From the NCBI GenBank assembly GCA_945877965.1, contig CAMCTH010000234.1:1-7295 (forward strand): a stretch of DNA of 7,295 nucleotides, read 5' to 3'. The stretch's first letter is position 1. Each line of letters opens with the position of its first letter. This DNA is from Planctomicrobium piriforme (lineage in GTDB: Bacteria; Planctomycetota; Planctomycetia; Pirellulales; PNKZ01). A program made the translations under genes and the position numbers. The notes beneath the pieces were generated by a model. It saw nothing but the letters and a program-made list of their open reading frames with translations, did no database searches and had not been told where the DNA came from. Of the stretch, positions 6,600 through 7,295 are shown piece after piece.

Positions 6600-6604
6600 A
6601 GGAG
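6600..6604 (+). promoter_or_regulatory. Ribosome binding site of the DoxX gene
   Basis: AGGAG lies seven bases before the ATG at 6612. It is the strongest Shine-Dalgarno match in the window and rules against the longer in-frame start at 6435, which would overlap the methyltransferase start. Confidence 0.75.
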
Positions 6605-6611
6605 CATCACT

Positions 6612-7028
6612 ATGTTTCGTGCTTTGCTGTCCATCGTCGGTCGAATCTCGCTCGCGGCGATATTTGTGATGAGCGCCGTCGGCAACAAGATCCCCAAGTT
6701 CGACGCCGTCGCCGCATACATGGAGGCGGAGAAAGTTCCGAATCCTAAGATCGCGCTCGCCGGCGCGATCGCTTTCCTACTCGTCGGCGGCATGCTGTTG
6801 ATCACCGGTTTCTGGGCTCGCTTCGGTGCGCTGCTGTTGGCGGCTTTCATCGCCGCTGCGACGTACTACTTTCACGATTTCTGGACGCTCGAAGACGTCA
6901 AAGGTCGCGAGGAGCAGATGATCCAGTTCATGAAGAACCTCTCGATCTTCGGGGCGCTGATGTTCATCGTCGCCAACGGCGGCGGGGCGGGGTGCTTTGA
7001 CTTTCGCAAGCGTGAGCCGACGCCGTAG
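6612..7028 (+). CDS. DoxX family small integral membrane protein
   Basis: A 138-residue protein with four predicted membrane helices at about 7-24, 47-66, 70-86 and 108-121, the usual size and topology of the DoxX family (PF07681). Family features visible are the R-I-S-L-A-A-I-F start of helix 1, SAVGNKIPKF after it, a cytoplasmic-type loop with YMEAEKVPNP, the ITGFWARFGA turn between helices 2 and 3, and a Gly-rich C-terminal GGGAGCFD, where many family members have a similar G-x-G-x-x-x-x-D pattern. DoxX-like proteins are associated with redox or thiol stress in some bacteria, but the biochemical role is poorly defined and none is claimed here. The start is fixed by the AGGAG site. The gene is divergent from the methyltransferase. 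The next gene on the same strand begins 130 bases downstream, so it may have its own promoter. Confidence 0.88.
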   Translation: MFRALLSIVGRISLAAIFVMSAVGNKIPKFDAVAAYMEAEKVPNPKIALAGAIAFLLVGGMLLITGFWARFGALLLAAFIAAATYYFHDFWTLEDVKGREEQMIQFMKNLSIFGALMFIVANGGGAGCFDFRKREPTP

Positions 7029-7065
7029 CGGCCGCCCGGGTGAGTTCATTTGGCATGCGTCGGCG

Positions 7066-7087
7066 GCGGAACCGCGCTTGATTCCGC
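7066..7087 (+). terminator. Inverted repeat after the DoxX gene, possible terminator
   Basis: GCGGAA (7066-7071) is the exact reverse complement of TTCCGC (7082-7087), with a 10-base loop. With one bulge the stem can extend outward through GC pairs. It starts 37 bases after the DoxX stop codon. There is no T-run after it, so an intrinsic terminator is only a possibility. Confidence 0.25.
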
Positions 7088-7158
7088 GCGCCGTTGCGAG
7101 TCGAATAGGTGTACGATTCTCGCCCGCCCCGCTCGTCCTCCCGCCCCGTTGACTCGCC

Positions 7159-7295
7159 ATGTTTCGTACTCCGCTCTTCTTCTCGGCGCTGATCTTCTCG
7201 GTGTCGCCGTTTGCGGCCGTTGCGTCGTCGTCGGCCGCCGAGTTCTCTTCGCCGCCGTCGTTCGTCAACGACGTCGAGCCGCTGCTCACGCGCCT
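7159..7295 (+). CDS. N-terminus of a secreted planctomycete DUF1549/DUF1553-type protein (partial)
   Basis: An ATG at 7159 opens a frame that continues without a stop for 45 codons to the window edge. The first residues (MFRTPLFFSALIFSV) and the Ala/Ser-rich stretch after them form a Sec signal peptide with cleavage around residues 22-27. The mature start SFVNDVEPLLTRL closely matches the opening of planctomycete proteins with PSCyt/DUF1549/DUF1553 domains, where a CxxCH-like haem or cysteine motif normally follows soon after; here that part lies beyond the window. No Shine-Dalgarno site precedes the ATG, which is common in this phylum. An AT-richer patch with TACGAT (7112-7117) upstream could be a -10 element but has no convincing -35. 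The protein is probably exported; its role is not known from this fragment. Other secreted planctomycete families also start with FVNDV-type sequences, so the family is likely rather than certain. Confidence 0.7.
   Translation, partial: MFRTPLFFSALIFSVSPFAAVASSSAAEFSSPPSFVNDVEPLLTR

Noticed and set aside
6435..6611. Longer in-frame start of the DoxX gene at 6435.
   Set aside because: It would overlap the methyltransferase start and add a non-conserved leader; AGGAG before 6612 is a much better start.
6777..7289. Minus-strand frame of 170 codons at the right end.
   Set aside because: It is antisense to the DoxX gene and to the new secreted-protein start, and has no recognisable motif.
1..7295. 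Defence island, CRISPR array, mobile element or RNA gene.
   Set aside because: No direct repeats with spacers, transposase motifs, tRNA-like folds or rRNA sequence were seen, and base composition is even; the genes fit ordinary planctomycete chromosome.

Overview
The window looks like a piece of a planctomycete chromosome, probably from the Pirellula-like lineages. The sequence is GC-rich throughout. Three proteins have the hallmark make-up of that phylum: a Hanks-type Ser/Thr kinase joined through one membrane helix to WD40 propellers, with the typical juxtamembrane sequence FLAGEPIAARPVGSAER; a membrane-anchored von Willebrand factor A (VWA) protein; and, cut by the right edge, the start of a secreted protein with SFVNDVEPLLTR, typical of the planctomycete DUF1549/DUF1553 cytochrome-like family. 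The assignment rests on protein style only, since no rRNA or other marker gene is present.

Layout, left to right. Positions 2-3097 (+) hold the kinase-WD40 receptor, whose reading frame is still open at the left edge. A 265-base gap (3098-3362) follows, with an AT-richer stretch that could be a promoter and a perfect 8-bp hairpin three bases before the ribosome binding site of the next gene. Positions 3363-4478 (+) encode the VWA protein. The Tat-exported transglutaminase-like protein (4507-5658, +) starts 28 bases later, so the two are probably one operon. Its stop codon abuts the stop codon of a convergent SAM-dependent methyltransferase (5659-6447, -). The 164-base gap 6448-6611 separates that gene from a divergent small DoxX-family membrane protein (6612-7028, +). 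After 130 bases the DUF1549-type protein begins at 7159 and runs off the window.

How the genes may work together: the VWA and transglutaminase-like proteins both act at or outside the cytoplasmic membrane and look co-transcribed, so a shared envelope role is reasonable. The kinase upstream is a transmembrane sensor type on the same strand, but a possible promoter separates it from them, so a link is only suggestive. The methyltransferase, DoxX protein and edge gene look like ordinary neighbours with no visible functional tie. I see no CRISPR array, tRNA, rRNA, transposase or phage gene. The most unusual points are an 84-residue two-blade super-repeat in the WD40 region, a His at the expected catalytic Asp position of the transglutaminase, the hairpin next to the VWA ribosome binding site, and two 15-bp in-frame tandem duplications.
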